Shown here one piece after another: positions 8,135-17,347 of a stretch of 64,000 nt of DNA. Source of the DNA: Candidatus Scalindua sp. Its GTDB lineage: Bacteria; Planctomycetota; Brocadiia; Brocadiales; Scalinduaceae. The position numbers were made by a program, and so were the translations under genes. The DNA is taken from contig JALDRB010000015.1 of NCBI GenBank assembly GCA_031316155.1, positions 53,270-117,269 of the forward strand, read 5' to 3'. Positions within the stretch are counted from its first letter, which is position 1, and every line of letters starts with the position of its first letter. The notes beneath the pieces were generated by a model. The model was not told where the DNA came from and did not search any database. It saw only the letters and a program-made list of their open reading frames with translations.

Positions 8135-10024
8135 ATGGATATTGAAAAAAATTCTGTCTTATCAAAGAAACTAGAAACTCTTCCTACCGGTGCGGGTGTT
8201 TATCTGATGAAGGATTCGAGGAGCGAGGTCATCTATGTGGGTAAGGCGAAAAACCTTAAAAATCGAGTGAGAAGTTACTTTCAGGGTTCGAGAGATGAAC
8301 GTTTGTTTGTAGACTTTCTCGTAAAGAGTATTGCTGATATTGAATTTGTCTTGACGGATACAGAGAAAGAGGCGCTCATTCTTGAAAATAACCTGATTAA
8401 ACAATTCAAGCCAAGATTTAACATCAACCTTCGTGATGACAAGACGTTTGTATCGATTAAGCTTGATTTGCATGAAAAATTTCCTTACCCGACCGTTGTC
8501 AGGCAGATTGAGGAATCTACCCGATCGGGCAATGGAGCAGGGAAGAAGAGTGGTATTTTGTATTTTGGCCCTTACTCTTCGGCACATTCAGTACGGGAGA
8601 CTTTGAGATATATAAATAGTTTGTTTCCTATAAGGAAGTGTTCTCAAAACATTTTTAACAGCAGAGTGAGGCCCTGTTTGTATTACCAGATTGGAAGGTG
8701 TGTTGCTCCTTGCTGTGATCTGATCGATGAAAAATCCTACAGGGAAATCCTCGATGATGTAATTCTCTTATTACGGGGGAAAAACAGTGAGTTAATCAAG
8801 GTGTTAAAGAAAAAGATGGAGATAGAGTCAAAGGAGATGAGATACGAAATGGCCGCAAAGATTAGAGATCGGATTGTTGCTATTGAAAAGACGGTTGAGA
8901 GACAGAAGATTCATACGATGGAGTTTGTTGACAGGGATCTGTTTGGATATTATAAAGAAGGAAAAAACATACAGATTCAGGTTATGTTTATAAGAAATGG
9001 CAACCTTGAAAACATAGCGTCGTACAGGTTTTCTAACATCAATAATACACAAGACGATGTTTTTCGTTCTTTTCTCAACCAGTTTTATGGGCATACGAGA
9101 TTTGTTCCGGACGAAGTTGTGATACCTGTTGAAAGCGAGGACAAGGAGATATTAGAGGAACTCCTGAGTGAACAAAAAGGAAGTAAAGTAAATGTTGTTT
9201 TCCCACAGCGGGGAGAAAAACGTAAACTGCTTGAGCTGGCAATAAGGAATGCTGAAAATGCATTCACGATTCACTATCACGCCGCTGGTGAGAATATTGA
9301 AACGGTATTGAGTTCTTTGAAGAGACAGTTGTGTTTGGAGAATGTGCCGAGAAGGATCGAATGTTTTGATATTTCAAATATTGGAGGAAAACACTCCGTA
9401 GGGTCTATGATCACATTTGAAGAGGGAAAAGCGGTAAAAAATAAATATAAAAGGTACAAGATTAGGACGGTTTCACAATCGGATGATTATGCGATGATGT
9501 ATGAGGTGTTAACGAGAAGATATTCGCGGGCGTTTAAGGAAGACGATTTTCCTGACCTTACCGTCATCGATGGCGGTAAGGGACAGTTGGCTATTGCAAT
9601 ACGGGTTTTTGAGGAACTGGGAATAGACGGTGTGGACGTAATTGCTCTTGCAAAGGGAAGGACAAGGAGTTGTGAAAACAGTGATACCAAGTTGAAACAG
9701 GATGAACGAGTGTTCATCTGCGGAAAGGGAGAACCCATTGTCCTGGATCAGGAATCTTCTGAACTGAAACTTCTGGAAAATGCTCGTGATGAGGCCCATC
9801 GTTTTGCGCTGACATACCATAAGAAGCTGAGGAGGAAACACTATTATATCTCTCCGCTTGATAAGATTTCGGGTATTGGAAGTATTAAAAAGAAGAACCT
9901 GATGAAAAAACTGGGAAACCTGCAAGGGATACGAAATGCCTCGGTAGATGAACTGAAGAAAATCAAAAGTATTACCCCTAAAGATGCCGAGGCAATATAT
10001 AATCATTTTCATCATGAAATGTAG
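8135..10024 (+). CDS. uvrC: Excinuclease ABC subunit C
   Basis: 629 aa from ATG 8135; a TTG at 8126 is possible, but gaaag at 8121 is better spaced for the ATG. UvrC makes both incisions in nucleotide excision repair. Domains in order: GIY-YIG nuclease (GVYLMKDSRSEVIYVGKAKNLKNR region), UVR motif (MRYEMAAKIRDRI) near residue 240, the UvrC RNase-H-like domain (ECFDISNIGGKHSVGSMI; VIDGGKGQL), and a C-terminal HhH pair (ISGIGSIKKKNLMKKLG). Intact, at normal length. Confidence 0.97.
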   Translation: MDIEKNSVLSKKLETLPTGAGVYLMKDSRSEVIYVGKAKNLKNRVRSYFQGSRDERLFVDFLVKSIADIEFVLTDTEKEALILENNLIKQFKPRFNINLRDDKTFVSIKLDLHEKFPYPTVVRQIEESTRSGNGAGKKSGILYFGPYSSAHSVRETLRYINSLFPIRKCSQNIFNSRVRPCLYYQIGRCVAPCCDLIDEKSYREILDDVILLLRGKNSELIKVLKKKMEIESKEMRYEMAAKIRDRIVAIEKTVERQKIHTMEFVDRDLFGYYKEGKNIQIQVMFIRNGNLENIASYRFSNINNTQDDVFRSFLNQFYGHTRFVPDEVVIPVESEDKEILEELLSEQKGSKVNVVFPQRGEKRKLLELAIRNAENAFTIHYHAAGENIETVLSSLKRQLCLENVPRRIECFDISNIGGKHSVGSMITFEEGKAVKNKYKRYKIRTVSQSDDYAMMYEVLTRRYSRAFKEDDFPDLTVIDGGKGQLAIAIRVFEELGIDGVDVIALAKGRTRSCENSDTKLKQDERVFICGKGEPIVLDQESSELKLLENARDEAHRFALTYHKKLRRKHYYISPLDKISGIGSIKKKNLMKKLGNLQGIRNASVDELKKIKSITPKDAEAIYNHFHHEM

Positions 10025-10342
10025 TGTTCAGGCATGAACAACTCACCATTTTATGGTGAACATGTCTAGGGATAAGGAAATCTTAGAGTGAGAAATGATT
10101 GGAGAGATGGAAGATAGATCAGCTTATTGCATTTTTCATTTGTCTTTATTCTATTAATTTAAGATGAAATTACCGAAGAAGTTCAAAGGGTAAAATCATT
10201 CTTATCCAAATTTGAAGATATCTTTGGAACATTCTGTCTGAGAAAGTTGTATAAGTTTTTTATTGGTAATTTAAAATATTTCTAATACTATTCAGAAAGA
10301 GAAGTTATTTTTTTATTAACAAAAACGGTCGAAGAACGGCAG
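10025..10342. other. Gene-free stretch after uvrC
   Basis: 318 bp, AT-rich. It contains one small perfect hairpin, tcaccat-ttt-atggtga, at about 10046-10062 without a following T-run. No promoter, RNA or gene could be supported otherwise. Confidence 0.5.
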
Positions 10343-10357
10343 GTGCAATTTACCAAA

Positions 10358-10891
10358 ATGAAAAAAAGAAATCTTAAATTCATACACATTATTCTTGTAG
10401 TAATTATTCTATTTTCAGGAAGCAGGACATCCGTGGCTATGGGAAAGATTGTAGACTATTTTCTCAAAAATCCGGAAGCTTGGGATGTGACAAAAAAAAT
10501 CATTCAGGAGACACCAAAAAGAATTATCGTTACCGGGGGTTTGAAAGGGCTTGGTTTTGATCTTGCAGAATTAACAGGTGGTGATGAAGTTGCATTGATT
10601 TTTTTAGAGTCACGGAAGGCCGTAACTTTTACAGCGGGTGGATTTTGTAATGCTGAGGACAAACTCTTTCCCGGTGAAAACAGGATTGTATCCGTTATTA
10701 CGCGTAATTATGGAGACCGTACAAGATTTTACTATAAATTCATATTTCAACGGAACAAAGAGATGGGGCATACTATTATGTTGTATAATAATACGAAACC
10801 AATATTGGAGAGTGAATATGACGGTAGACGGCCGGTTGAGGACTTTGCAAATTTGTCGGGGATTAGTCTTTGCGTGATAGAAATACGATAG
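10358..10891 (+). CDS. Exported protein of unknown function
   Basis: 177 aa from ATG 10358, preceded by caggtg as a Shine-Dalgarno-like site; a GTG at 10343 is also open. The N-terminus (MKKRNLKFIHIILVVIILFSGSRTSVAMG) is a signal peptide with likely cleavage near SVAMG. The mature part has no motif I recognise. The residue pattern suggests a beta-rich soluble domain with one Cys near residue 112 and one near the C-terminus. A sigma70-like promoter for the next gene starts just after the stop. Confidence 0.55.
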   Translation: MKKRNLKFIHIILVVIILFSGSRTSVAMGKIVDYFLKNPEAWDVTKKIIQETPKRIIVTGGLKGLGFDLAELTGGDEVALIFLESRKAVTFTAGGFCNAEDKLFPGENRIVSVITRNYGDRTRFYYKFIFQRNKEMGHTIMLYNNTKPILESEYDGRRPVEDFANLSGISLCVIEIR

Positions 10892-10902
10892 TGGTTTTTG
10901 CT

Positions 10903-10930
10903 TTGTAAACTCTATCTTTAGATATATAAT
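10903..10930 (+). promoter_or_regulatory. Sigma70-like promoter
   Basis: TTGTAA, a 16-nt spacer, then a perfect TATAAT, placed about 65 bp upstream of the ATG at 10996. Predicted from sequence only. Confidence 0.5.
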
Positions 10931-10995
10931 AAGACTATGAAAAAACTACATTATTATTATATTAATTAATGACTTTTTTGGAAAGGAGTTAAACT

Positions 10996-11346
10996 ATGAT
11001 GCGTATCGGATATATCGTAAGCGCCTTTGTTATTACTTTTCTGATTATGTATTCATATACTGGGAATATTTCATTTGCCAACAGTTGCTGCGGTATTAAA
11101 CAGGCTTCTGTTTCAGATGAGTCTGTAGACACCTGTAAGGTTTGTGGAAAGGCAATTGACAGTATGGGTAAGCCTGTAGAAGTTGAAGAAGACGGTAAAA
11201 GTATAAGGCTGTGTTGTCAGGGATGCGCAACCGCTTATAGGGAGCACCCTGATAAATACTCTCACGAAAAGAGACAGGAATCATATAGGGAAAAATACCA
11301 AAGAAAAGAACCCCAGAAAAAACAAAGGGGGGAGAGTTATTATTAA
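10996..11346 (+). CDS. Exported TRASH/YHS-like metal-binding protein
   Basis: 116 aa with a strong ribosome site (ggaaaggagtt, 5 nt before ATG). Residues 1-28 form a signal peptide ending near SFANS. The mature protein has a CC pair, then CKVCGKAID and, 30 residues on, RLCCQGCATAYREHPDKY. That spacing of Cys residues matches the treble-clef metal-binding TRASH/YHS-type domain seen in heavy-metal proteins. The tail (residues 90-116) is strongly charged. A role in copper or other metal binding is a family-based guess. A terminator follows. Confidence 0.65.
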   Translation: MMRIGYIVSAFVITFLIMYSYTGNISFANSCCGIKQASVSDESVDTCKVCGKAIDSMGKPVEVEEDGKSIRLCCQGCATAYREHPDKYSHEKRQESYREKYQRKEPQKKQRGESYY

Positions 11347-11381
11347 GAAGCGGCAGGAGTAGTTCAGAGGATTTTTTCTAG

Positions 11382-11421
11382 AAGGCATTCTTGTATTACA
11401 ATATGCAGGAATGCCTTTTTT
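11382..11421 (+). terminator. Rho-independent terminator
   Basis: Stem aaggcattc / gaatgcctt with an 18-nt loop, then a run of T. Lies about 35 bp after the TRASH-like gene. Confidence 0.8.
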
Positions 11422-11701
11422 AACGTGAAGAGAACGTTCATCTGTTCATAAGTTGTGTTTTCTCTCATAATTGTAATAAAGTTGATCCGTCACATAAAAT
11501 ATTTTATGATTATCTGTCAGGCCAAATTTTAAACATAACCATCTCAAACTCAACGGATTTCCTTTTTCATCTTGCCAGACATTGATTTTACTCTTGCCCT
11601 TTACGTGCGAGTAGAATTTGATTTATGTGTGGACTTTAGATAAGACGTTTAGTATTATGAACGTTCTCCGATTCTATCCATAAAGGGTTATGTAAAAAGG
11701 T

Positions 11702-11983
11702 TTGCAGGAAATTCATTATGTGGCTGAATTCGATCTTCTTCAGGCGGCGAATGAAGGCAGGGAGTCACAAGAAATAACAGCGGAAGATATCATGACACAT
11801 GATCCTATTTGTGTTGATGAAACAGCAGGAGTAGATGAGATAACCAACATTATGACAGAACATAATGTTATCAGGGTGCCGGTAGTAAGATGTGGTAATT
11901 TAGTTGCTGTGATCTCAAGATTGGATGTATACTCATCTCATAATGATTTTCGGATAAAATCCGAGGCAAAATTGAGCGAGTAA
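11702..11983 (+). pseudogene. CBS-domain protein remnant, truncated at both ends
   Basis: 93 codons. Residues 8-14 (VAEFDLLQAANEG) look like the end of a first CBS motif whose start is missing. A TAA lies three codons upstream in frame. A full second CBS motif follows (ITAEDIMTHDPICVDE ... VIRVPVVRCGNLVAVISRLDV). The last 15 residues (SHNDFRIKSEAKLSE) are encoded by the family A repeat that starts at 11928. The gene thus seems cut at the 5' side and sealed by repeat insertion at the 3' side. It could still express a single-CBS peptide. Confidence 0.6.
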
Positions 11984-12066
11984 AGCCCTCGGCGTTTTTT
12001 GTCCGGGGATACCTTCACCAAGATTTGGTTTCTAGTAAAACCGAAAACCAAATCAGTTTTATTATA
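11928..12066 (+). repeat. Family A repeat, copy 3
   Basis: Starts tatactcatctcataatg and ends cagttttattata. Relative to the canonical copy it has a different middle (agtaaagccctcggcg ... tgtccggggatacc), shared with the copies at 23930, 29031 and 63410. It provides the reading frame end of the CBS remnant. Confidence 0.88.
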
Positions 12067-12100
12067 CGTACGAGTTTAATTCAATCCAAGTTTGCGACAT

Positions 12101-12213
12101 TATACTCATCTTATAATGGTTTTCGGATAAGATCCGAGAAAAAACGGAACGAGTATAACTGCAACCAGGCTTTGGTTTTTAGAAAAATCTAAAACCAAAT
12201 CGGTTTTAGTATA
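12101..12213 (+). repeat. Family A repeat, copy 4
   Basis: Canonical layout, 113 bp, only 34 bp after copy 3 and in the same orientation. It ends at the edge of the ribosome site of the next gene. Confidence 0.88.
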
Positions 12214-12226
12214 TATGGAGATTAAG

Positions 12227-13066
12227 ATGTTGAAGACAATCCTAGTACCGATAGATGGTTCAGAGACGAGTCTTGTGGCAGTAGATTATGCAATTGAGCT
12301 GTCTAAGATATTTAATGCAGAGTTAGTTGGCATCTCAATTATTGATGTAAAAAGACTAGCAGGTCCATTTATGAGGGATTTGGGGACAAGCATTGGTGGT
12401 ATGGTGCCATATGCCGATTTCCAACAGAAAGTAAGAAAGATTCTGGAGGATACCGCAGTGGCTGCCCTGGATGAGTTCGAAGGAAAATGTATATCTGCAA
12501 ATATATCTTGTATTCGTGAAATAAGTGAGGGCGTTATCAGTAAGGAGATCGTTAAGGCTGCCGAGAGGTGTGACATGATTTCTATGGGAATGGCAGGAGA
12601 GCATGCTGTGTGGCGCGATGCTCTTTTGGGCTCAAACCTCGAGTCAGTTGCCAGGCAGACACACAAACCGGTATTGGTTGCGCCTCAAACATTTGCCAAG
12701 ATTACCAAGATGCTTATAGCCTATGACGGAAGTTCGTTCTCCAGTAAAGCTTTGGCTACTGGTGCAGAAATTGCCAAACAGGCAGATATCCCCTTAACCG
12801 TTATACTGGTGTCTCAAGATCAGGATAATAGTGAAAAGCTTCTTTCTCAGGCAGTTGAAACGCTGAGAAATTACAATGTTACCTATGACACGATAATTGA
12901 AAAGGGTGAGCCTGCAAAAGTTGTATTACGTGTTTGTAAAGATGGAGGCTACGATCTTATTGTTATGGGTGCCTATGGCCATTCACGGTTGAGAGAGCTT
13001 GTCCTTGGAAGCACCACCGTGCAGATAATGAGAAATGCAAATTGCCCGCTAGTGCTTTGCAGGTAA
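12227..13066 (+). CDS. Tandem universal stress protein (two Usp domains)
   Basis: 279 aa from ATG 12227, chosen because ggaga lies 6 nt upstream and MLKTILVPIDGS is the normal Usp start; the upstream ATG 12215 has no site. Domain 1 (1-142) begins KTILVPIDGSETS; its C-terminal GXG loop is altered (MGMAGEHAVWRDALLGSNLESV). Domain 2 (about 155-279) begins KMLIAYDGSSFS and ends with the ATP-binding loop GAYGHSRLRELVLGSTT. ATP-binding stress protein, cytoplasmic. A second, single-domain Usp follows 97 bp on. Confidence 0.88.
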   Translation: MLKTILVPIDGSETSLVAVDYAIELSKIFNAELVGISIIDVKRLAGPFMRDLGTSIGGMVPYADFQQKVRKILEDTAVAALDEFEGKCISANISCIREISEGVISKEIVKAAERCDMISMGMAGEHAVWRDALLGSNLESVARQTHKPVLVAPQTFAKITKMLIAYDGSSFSSKALATGAEIAKQADIPLTVILVSQDQDNSEKLLSQAVETLRNYNVTYDTIIEKGEPAKVVLRVCKDGGYDLIVMGAYGHSRLRELVLGSTTVQIMRNANCPLVLCR

Positions 13067-13163
13067 TACGGTTTTTTCAGCGATTTTTAAGGATCGATTG
13101 AGTATTCTGTTGTTTATAATGCATAAATAATGGATTTGTTTTTCCCTAAAGGAGAGTAGTACA

Positions 13164-13622
13164 ATGATAAGTTTAAAGAAGATACTTTGCCCTATTGATC
13201 ACTCTGATTGTTCAAAAGAGGCATTAAAGTATGCGGTTTCATTTGCGTTGAGGAACGAAGCAGTGTTGTACTTATTGCACGTAATTGATATACGTACTTT
13301 TGATGAAAATCTCGATACTATAACAAAACAAATTGCTGATGAGTCTTCCATCAATAATCTTAAGAAAAAACTCCTGGAATGTGTGCCTGAAGAAATCAGA
13401 AGTGATATGAAGATAGAAGCTATTGTGGTACAGGGGATACCGTTCGTGGAAATTATCAAAACTGCAAAAGACAATGAAGTAGATATGTTGGTCTTGGGTA
13501 CCCATGGGAGAACCGGACTTGCACACATGATGCTTGGTAGCGTATCAGAAAAAGTAGTGAGAAAGGCTCCTTGCCCGGTACTCACCGTAAGATCATCCAA
13601 CCAGAAGTTTGTCATGCCGTGA
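13164..13622 (+). CDS. Universal stress protein, single domain
   Basis: 152 aa, with ribosome site aaggaga upstream of ATG. KKILCPIDHSDCSKEAL at the start and the nucleotide-binding loop GTHGRTGLAHMMLGSVSE near the end are the classic UspA signatures, so ATP binding is likely. Sits directly after the tandem Usp gene, probably as a stress pair. Confidence 0.9.
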   Translation: MISLKKILCPIDHSDCSKEALKYAVSFALRNEAVLYLLHVIDIRTFDENLDTITKQIADESSINNLKKKLLECVPEEIRSDMKIEAIVVQGIPFVEIIKTAKDNEVDMLVLGTHGRTGLAHMMLGSVSEKVVRKAPCPVLTVRSSNQKFVMP

Positions 13623-13693
13623 CCTGTTCATGTAAACGTGAGGCTGATATCCATGATAAGATATCAAAAAATTCTTATCCCCGGTTGATTTTT

Positions 13694-14407
13694 ATGAATC
13701 TTCATGACATAAACGATGGCTTATTACGTGATCTCAAGACCTTGAGATTTGGTGATCCAGTTACCCATGTGTATAACCCGCTTGAATATGCTCGTGAATC
13801 GTATAACAGGTATATAGAACTTTATGCAGATCGTCCAAAAGAAATTATCCTGTTGGGGATGAATCCGGGGCCTTGGGGTATGGCTCAAACCGGTATCCCG
13901 TTTGGTGAAATAACTCTCGTAAAAGAGTGGCTGCGTATTTATGCTCATGTGGGTATTCCTCCACAAATGCACCCCAAACGTCCTGTTCAGGGTTTTTCAT
14001 GTCCTCGAAGTGAAGTGAGCGGTCGAAGATTGTGGGGTTGGGCGAGAGACAGGTTTTGGACACCAGACAGATTTTTTAATCGGTTCTTTGTTTTAAACTA
14101 TTGCCCCCTGATGTTTATGGAAGAAAGCGGCCGCAACAGGACACCCAATAATCTCGAAAAGGAAGTTCAAAAACCTTTACTTACTTCATGTGATACTGCA
14201 CTTCGCAGAACAATACAATGGTTACAACCTCGATATGTTTTGGGTGTAGGAGTTTTTGCTGAAACAAGAGCTCATGCAGCTTTGAGCGGGATTGATGTTG
14301 TTATTGGCAGAATCACACACCCCAGCCCTGCAAACCCAAAGGCAAATCGGGGTTGGAGTACCCTTGTAGAAAAAGAGATAACGGCGATGGGTATTCAGCT
14401 TTCATAA
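13694..14407 (+). CDS. SMUG1-type uracil-DNA glycosylase
   Basis: 237 aa from ATG 13694. A longer frame from 13571 would overlap the Usp gene and adds no family sequence. Removes uracil from DNA. Diagnostic motifs: LLGMNPGPWGMAQTGIPFGE (active-site loop), HPKRPVQGFSCPRSEVSGRRLW, NYCPLMFM and the catalytic-His loop ITHPSPANPKANRGW. The stop is followed, within a few bases, by the middle of a flavin oxidoreductase gene lacking its start, which suggests a deletion junction here. Confidence 0.88.
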   Translation: MNLHDINDGLLRDLKTLRFGDPVTHVYNPLEYARESYNRYIELYADRPKEIILLGMNPGPWGMAQTGIPFGEITLVKEWLRIYAHVGIPPQMHPKRPVQGFSCPRSEVSGRRLWGWARDRFWTPDRFFNRFFVLNYCPLMFMEESGRNRTPNNLEKEVQKPLLTSCDTALRRTIQWLQPRYVLGVGVFAETRAHAALSGIDVVIGRITHPSPANPKANRGWSTLVEKEITAMGIQLS

Positions 14408-14410
14408 AGC

Positions 14411-15281
14411 GAAGAATAAAGAATGCCTTGGTTGTTGGTGGTGGATTTATAGCCTTAGAGATGATGGAGAGTTTGATTGCCAACGGAATCAGGACACATC
14501 TGATCATACGTCGAGACACAATACTGTCTCAATTTGACAAGGATATTGCACTTCTCATACAAAACCACATCAGGACGAAAGGGGTTCAAATCCTTGAGGA
14601 GGACGAGATCAGGAGATTTGAGTCTGATGGGAATGGTGATGTTGCAATGGTGATCACAAAAAAACAGACTCTTCAGGCAGATTTTGTTTTATTAGCAACA
14701 GGTATTAGTCCAAACGTTCAACTGGCGAAGAGTGCAGGTTTTAAGATTGGACATACAGGCGGAATTTGTGTTAACCAAAAACAGGAAACAAATATCTCTG
14801 ATGTTTATGGAGTGGGTGATTGCACAGAGACGATACACCTTGTTACGGGAAAGCCGATCTGGTTTCCTCTTGCAACGACCTCTAATAAACAAGGGAGAGT
14901 AGCCGGGATTAATGTTGCGGGTGCAAATGATCAATTCCCGGGTATTGTAGGAACGTTTGTAGTCAAAGTATTTGATTGGACAGTTGCCAAAACAGGATTA
15001 TCTGAAAAAGAGGCTGTAGAAAACGGCTTTGAGACAGAGGCTATAATCGTTCCTTCTTATGACAATGCTCATTATTTCCCAGAGGCAAAAAGGATCGTCA
15101 TAAGGTTGTCGCAGAAAAAACAAGTGGCCGTTTTCTTGGTGCTGAAATTATTGGTGACGGTGTTGTCGACAAAAGGATCGATGTAGTTGCTGCGGCTTTG
15201 ACAGGAAAGACTACTGTTGATCAATTATCAAAATATGCTCTTTCATATGCACCGCCTTATAAAACGAATCCTGGCAGTTAG
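14411..15281 (+). pseudogene. NADH oxidase / CoA-disulfide reductase-like flavoprotein, 5'-truncated and frameshifted
   Basis: Homology starts abruptly at NALVVGGGFIALEMMESL, the NAD-binding GxGxxG of this family, so the roughly 140-residue FAD-binding N-terminus with the active Cys is missing. The FAD motif DVYGVGDC and the block FPLATTSNKQGRVAG are present. At the A-pair 15102-15103 the frame is lost. Adding one A restores GRFLGAEIIGDGVVDKRIDV and the family end YALSYAPPY, stop at 15281. Without the N-terminus the product cannot be a working oxidoreductase. Confidence 0.8.
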
Positions 15282-15541
15282 GTTCTTCAATTTTTTAAAA
15301 TCCTGTTATTTGCAATGAAATGAGGTGGATTGCTGTCACCTATCTACAAGCTGGGTGAAAACAGAATAATCTTACAGGTTCTGGTGAGACATAACCCATT
15401 CCTGCCTCATCACGTTCCAACAAATTTGTTGTCCGCAGTGTATTATTTGCTGTTGCGCATAGTTTATTTAATGCTAATATACTATCGAATAATAAATGAG
15501 GATATTGGTAGATATGGATGTTGAAAAGGGGGAGTTGTATT

Positions 15542-16072
15542 GTGACAGATGCAGTTTTTCTGGATAGAGACGGAACTATCAATAAAGATACAGGTTATGT
15601 TCACAAACCTGAAGACTTATTAATTCTCCCTGGTGTGATCAAAGGTTTGCAATTATTGAGCTATTGCAAGCTCTTCATCATAACAAATCAATCGGGTATT
15701 GGAAGGGGATATTTTACCAAAGAGGAGTTTTTTACCTTTAATAATCTCTTGGTAAAAAATCTGAATGACAATAATATTACTATTATAGAAACCTATTACT
15801 GTCCTCATAAACCTGATGCCGGATGCGATTGTAGAAAACCAAGAATAAAGCATTTAAAAGATGCGGAAAAAAAGTATAAAATAGATCTTTCTCGTTCATA
15901 TGTTATCGGAGATCAGGCTTCTGATATTGAGATGGGTAGAAAGGGTGGGTGTAAGACAATGCTTGTTTTGACCGGCCATGGGGAAAAACATCATAAGAAT
16001 TTTACCCTTAAACCCGATATTATAGTAAATAATCTCTATGAAGGTGCAGAATTCATTGCTAATGAAAGGTGA
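15542..16072 (+). CDS. gmhB: D-glycero-D-manno-heptose-1,7-bisphosphate 7-phosphatase
   Basis: About 176 aa from GTG 15542, chosen because aaagggggag lies 7 nt upstream; an ATG at 15518 is upstream of that site. HAD-family phosphatase in LPS heptose synthesis. Motif I is VFLDRDGTIN, motif II FIITNQSG, the zinc-binding loop is CPHKPDAGCDCRKP, and motif III/IV is VIGDQASDIEMG. Right size for GmhB. Supports a Gram-negative envelope. Confidence 0.9.
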   Translation: MTDAVFLDRDGTINKDTGYVHKPEDLLILPGVIKGLQLLSYCKLFIITNQSGIGRGYFTKEEFFTFNNLLVKNLNDNNITIIETYYCPHKPDAGCDCRKPRIKHLKDAEKKYKIDLSRSYVIGDQASDIEMGRKGGCKTMLVLTGHGEKHHKNFTLKPDIIVNNLYEGAEFIANER

Positions 16073-16202
16073 TTATTTTCTCATTACTCGATTTCAAAAT
16101 AGTTAGGAGATGAGAATGCTGTGTGGGAATAACAGCTGTTCTTTAACGAGTACCATGATTATTACATTGTTTGTTTATTTTAACTGAAGGAGGGCAATAA
16201 AA

Positions 16203-17062
16203 GTGAGGTTACCCTATGTTTTTGGATTTATATTGATAAATATTTTTATTACGATAAGTATCGATATGCAACCTTTTATACTCCATGCTGAAAACCTGTC
16301 TGATAGTGAATATATTCTTGGGCCTGAGGACGTTATTGATATAAAGGTGTGGGATAACGATGATTTAAATCTACAAGTCGAGATATCACAACAGGGATCG
16401 TTTACTTTTCCACTTATTGGAAAAGTGAAAGCGAAAGGACTTTCTGTCTTTGCTCTTGAAAAACTTATCAGCGAAAAGTTGGCAGATGGTTATATAAAAT
16501 CGGCCCAGGTAACAGTTAATGTAAGAAGCTATAAGACGCAGAAGGTGTTTGTTCTTGGTCAGGTAAAAAAACCCGGGGTGTTTAACATGAAAGGGAATAT
16601 CAACATTTTAGAATTGATTTCGATGGCAGGAGGTTTCGGAAGCGAAGCTGAACGAACGGTAACGATTGTACGACCGAGAACTCTCCAGAGCACTGGAGGA
16701 GGCACCGCATCTGATCCGGGTAAGGGGGGAAGAAAGAAGATGTTTACAAGATAGACTTGGGAGAGTATAAAGACGACAGAGGCCCTGATACTTTTGTCGT
16801 ACAAAGCGGTGATTATATCTACGTTGACAAGAAATCAAATTTTTTTATTACCGGAGAAGTAAAAAGTACCGGTAGTTTTGACTGGGAAAAGATTTAACCG
16901 TTCGGCAGGCTCTCTCTTGCCGGGGGAGTTAGCAATTCGGGTGCTGAGAGTAGAATTAACATTATTCGTTTGGTAAAGGGTAAAGAAGTTACCCTAAAGG
17001 TAAAGATGGATGATTTGGTGGAACCTAATGACGTTATTGATGTTCCTCAACGCTACTTTTAA
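16203..17062 (+). pseudogene. Wza-type polysaccharide export protein with two frameshifts
   Basis: GTG start with gaaggaggg upstream. The N-terminal signal is followed by the Poly_export domain (YILGPEDVIDIKVWDNDDLN ... FPLIGKVKAKGLSV) and an SLBB domain (KVFVLGQVKKPGVFNMKGNINILELISMAGG). The frame is lost at the G6 run 16724-16729. One added G gives a continuation EDVYKIDLGEYKDDRG to 16896. One added A in the A4 run 16886-16889 restores a second SLBB (LTVRQALSLAGGV) to the stop at 17062. The whole repaired protein (about 286 aa) is a normal exporter. Both lesions are single missing bases in homopolymers, so sequencing error is a real alternative to decay. Confidence 0.78.
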
Positions 17063-17347
17063 GGTAACAACACCTCAATTTTGCAGCTTTTCATACTTGG
17101 GCGGTTGCCAAGGTAGAAATTCATTGAGGGGTTGAATGGTGGGGGGAGAAGTCGATGGAAAAGATTGCCTACGGTACAGTTTTTATGAGAGTGTTCACTT
17201 GCAAAAATAAAGTATATAAATAATAGATTCAAAACATGAAATTTCTCCTGGTTACGGAGAGAGTCTTCATTACCAAATCCAAATCAAGATACAAGATGTT
17301 GAAAAAGATTATTGAGGCTATACCTCTTTTTTGCTGGAAAATTGGAT

